Below are positions 62,321-64,000 of a stretch of 64,000 nucleotides of DNA, one piece after another. The stretch comes from Fragum whitleyi (Eukaryota > Mollusca > Bivalvia > Cardiida > Cardiidae): assembly GCA_948146395.1 (NCBI GenBank), contig OX411552.1, positions 55,230,399 to 55,294,398 on the forward strand, given 5' to 3'. Below the pieces are notes generated by a model that ran no database searches, was not told the DNA's origin, and saw only the letters and a program-made list of their open reading frames with translations. Numbering within the stretch: the first letter of the stretch is position 1; the number at the start of each line of letters is the position of its first letter. The translations under genes and the position numbers were made by a program.

Positions 62321-62569
62321 CTACTTGTTGACAAGTATAAATTTTTCTACGCCACTTGCACAAGATACCAGGGACGTGAAATCATCAGGATTGGGTGTTA
62401 GAGAGCAATTCTATAAGCTTAAGCTTTCATGGCAATCAAACTAAAATAAATTTGTGTAAAAAAAACAAATCTAAGAATTGAATTGTTATATAAGAGGATA
62501 GAAAAAATTATTTTAATGAAGAAAATGCTGGGTTACTAACATTTTTAACATTAGAAACAATATTTTCTC

Positions 62570-62838
62570 AACAACATAACATGGCCAGGGAGCTTTTATT
62601 TAGTATGCATTTTTTTATTAAAATCTTACGTTTTTTAGGCCCTTTCTCCTTTAGATTGAGGTAAATTTCCTATATACAATCATAATTACAAATGATAGTA
62701 TAGAGGACATTCAAATCAAATAAGAGAAGAAGTCTCAACAAGTTCTTAAAATTTAGGCATTTGAAGTGGGTTTTCTTAGTTATAAATGGTAGGGTGCTAC
62801 TATTAGGGAGGGCGCTATCCTTAGGGGAAATACAAAAT
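62570..62838. repeat. MITE, ATTTCTCC family, copy 5 (reversed, left end lost)
   Basis: CAGGGAGCTTTTATTTAGTA start, AGGGTGCTACTATTAGGGAG and TAGGGGAAATACA end. Confidence 0.75.
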
Positions 62839-62984
62839 GTGTAAATGACATAACTTTTTAATTTCAGTTCTCTTACTGAGTTACTACAAGACCAACAAAT
62901 AAAGCCAAATTCAAATTCAAAGAGATTGTTGACAATTATTCAAAGTGTATTGAAATTGAAAAGAGGATGTAAAATATTGAAGAA

Positions 62985-63885
62985 ACAAGAGGCACAAAAG
63001 GGCCTGTATTGCTCCACTGGCTTTCATAACTCCAGACTTCCATTAAACAAATCTTGCTTTAACTGAAAACAACACTTTGCAAAAAGTGGACTGTTCTTAA
63101 CACATTTCCAGGAACATTAAATAAAGTAACATTCATTACAAGATTAAAAGAAGTAAGTCCAATTGAATGGGATGAGAAGATTTTTTTGAGAATTCAAAGT
63201 GAAAATTGGATATGCCCTGCCAGTCACCCACATTTATTGGCCCATCAACATCTTATTTAAAGGTACACCTAAGAAATATTCATGCCAAGATACATTGAAA
63301 TCAGCCCAACAGTTGGGGAGGAATTATTTTTAAAGATTTTGTAATGAAAAAATGCCACGCCCTGCCACACCCATATTTGGGGTCAAACAATCTTTTTTAA
63401 CAACTTAAGTTATGGGTCACCCATGGAACATCCATGCAAAATTTCATTGAATGCAGCCCAATGGTTTGGGAGGAGAGCTTTTTCAAGGATTTCAATGTGA
63501 AAAAATGCCCTGCCCTACCATGCCCATATTTGGGGGTCTTTAAGAATTTCTTGAACAATTTAAGTAAAGGGTCATCTAAGAAATTTCCATGCCAAGTTCA
63601 TTGAAATCAGCCAAACAGTTTTTAAGTTGAAGATTTTTAAAGATTTGCAAGTGAAAAATGCTCCACCCTGCCATGCCTATATTTGGGGGTCAATCAAAAT
63701 TTCTTTAACAATTTAAGAAGAGGGTCAACTAAGGACCATTTCTACTAAATATTGTTAAAATCTGCCCATTGGCTTTGAAGGAGAAAATGTTTAAAGAAAA
63801 AGTTTACGCAAGGATGCACACACGGATACATGATGGACGCTCCGCCATGACAATAGCTTACTGGCCTTCGGCAAGTGGAGCAAAA
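62985..63885. repeat. Tandem-monomer element (150-bp type), sister of 37757
   Basis: Head CAAGAGGCACAAAAGGGCCT, TGCTCCACTGGC; five diverged monomers with AATGCCACGCCCTGCCACAC; tail AAGTTTACGCAAGGATGCAC and CTGGCCTTCGGCAAGTGGAG. Its GGACGG microsatellite has decayed. Confidence 0.82.
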
Positions 63886-63889
63886 GATT

Positions 63890-63940
63890 GGAAAAGGAAG
63901 AAATTGCTTGAAACAAGTAATTTCTCCCTTTTCCTCAATG
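63890..63940. repeat. Hairpin GGAAGAAATTGCTTG / CAAGTAATTTCTCC
   Basis: Inverted repeat like the one at 10819-10863. It lies at the right edge, with no exon seen beyond it. Confidence 0.6.
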
Positions 63941-64000
63941 ATTTCAGCTTAATTTCCATGAGTTTAGTGGATAAAAATTCTAGTTATTTGGAAAAAGGTT

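Overview
The window looks like nuclear DNA of a eukaryote with long introns and many repeats, most likely a bivalve mollusc. That assignment is inference. It rests on the AT-rich introns, a LINE, tRNA-derived SINEs, many short inverted-repeat elements, and tandem-repeat elements that carry GACGGACGG-type microsatellites. There are no bacterial features. Most open reading frames over 60 codons are chance frames; the real exons were found from splice sites, codon phase and protein motifs.

The main gene is on the minus strand and fills positions 62,320 to 13,800. I resolved 26 consecutive coding exons. Every exon-exon junction keeps the reading frame, giving 1,258 residues plus a stop codon. The 5' end, with the signal peptide and earlier domains, lies beyond the right edge. 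The order of domains is: the C-terminal part of a YWTD beta-propeller, EGF; a complete but degenerate propeller, EGF; a third propeller, EGF; four sushi domains with six cysteines each, like those of selectins; one transmembrane helix; and a cytoplasmic tail with FENPRY (an FxNPxY endocytosis signal) and VVYTTL (YxxPhi and ITIM-like). This is an LDL-receptor-related (LRP-type) endocytic or signalling receptor with an unusual sushi stalk.

At the left edge is the 3' part of a LINE reverse transcriptase with one in-frame stop (2-1732), then a short candidate terminal exon (2496-2539). Two candidate exons of an unidentified coiled-coil protein lie on the plus strand (4643-4832 and 7917-8221, the latter with a poly(A) signal). 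A decayed LINE endonuclease segment sits between them (5640-6600). This plus-strand unit and the receptor gene converge tail to tail.

The receptor introns and flanks are packed with repeats: ten copies of a near-palindromic hairpin of about 80 bp; five copies of a repeat of about 420 bp; TTAA-bounded piggyBac-like MITEs; a pogo-like MITE with TA duplications; other short palindromic MITEs; about a dozen intact or degraded tRNA-SINEs; and several 0.7-2.5 kb elements built of monomers of about 110-165 bp. Several are nested, so relative insertion order can be read. The introns also hold decayed copies of the gene's own exons. The clearest is a 109-bp tandem array (30,641-31,493) in which the 3' half of one exon and its splice donor are repeated eight times directly downstream of the real exon.
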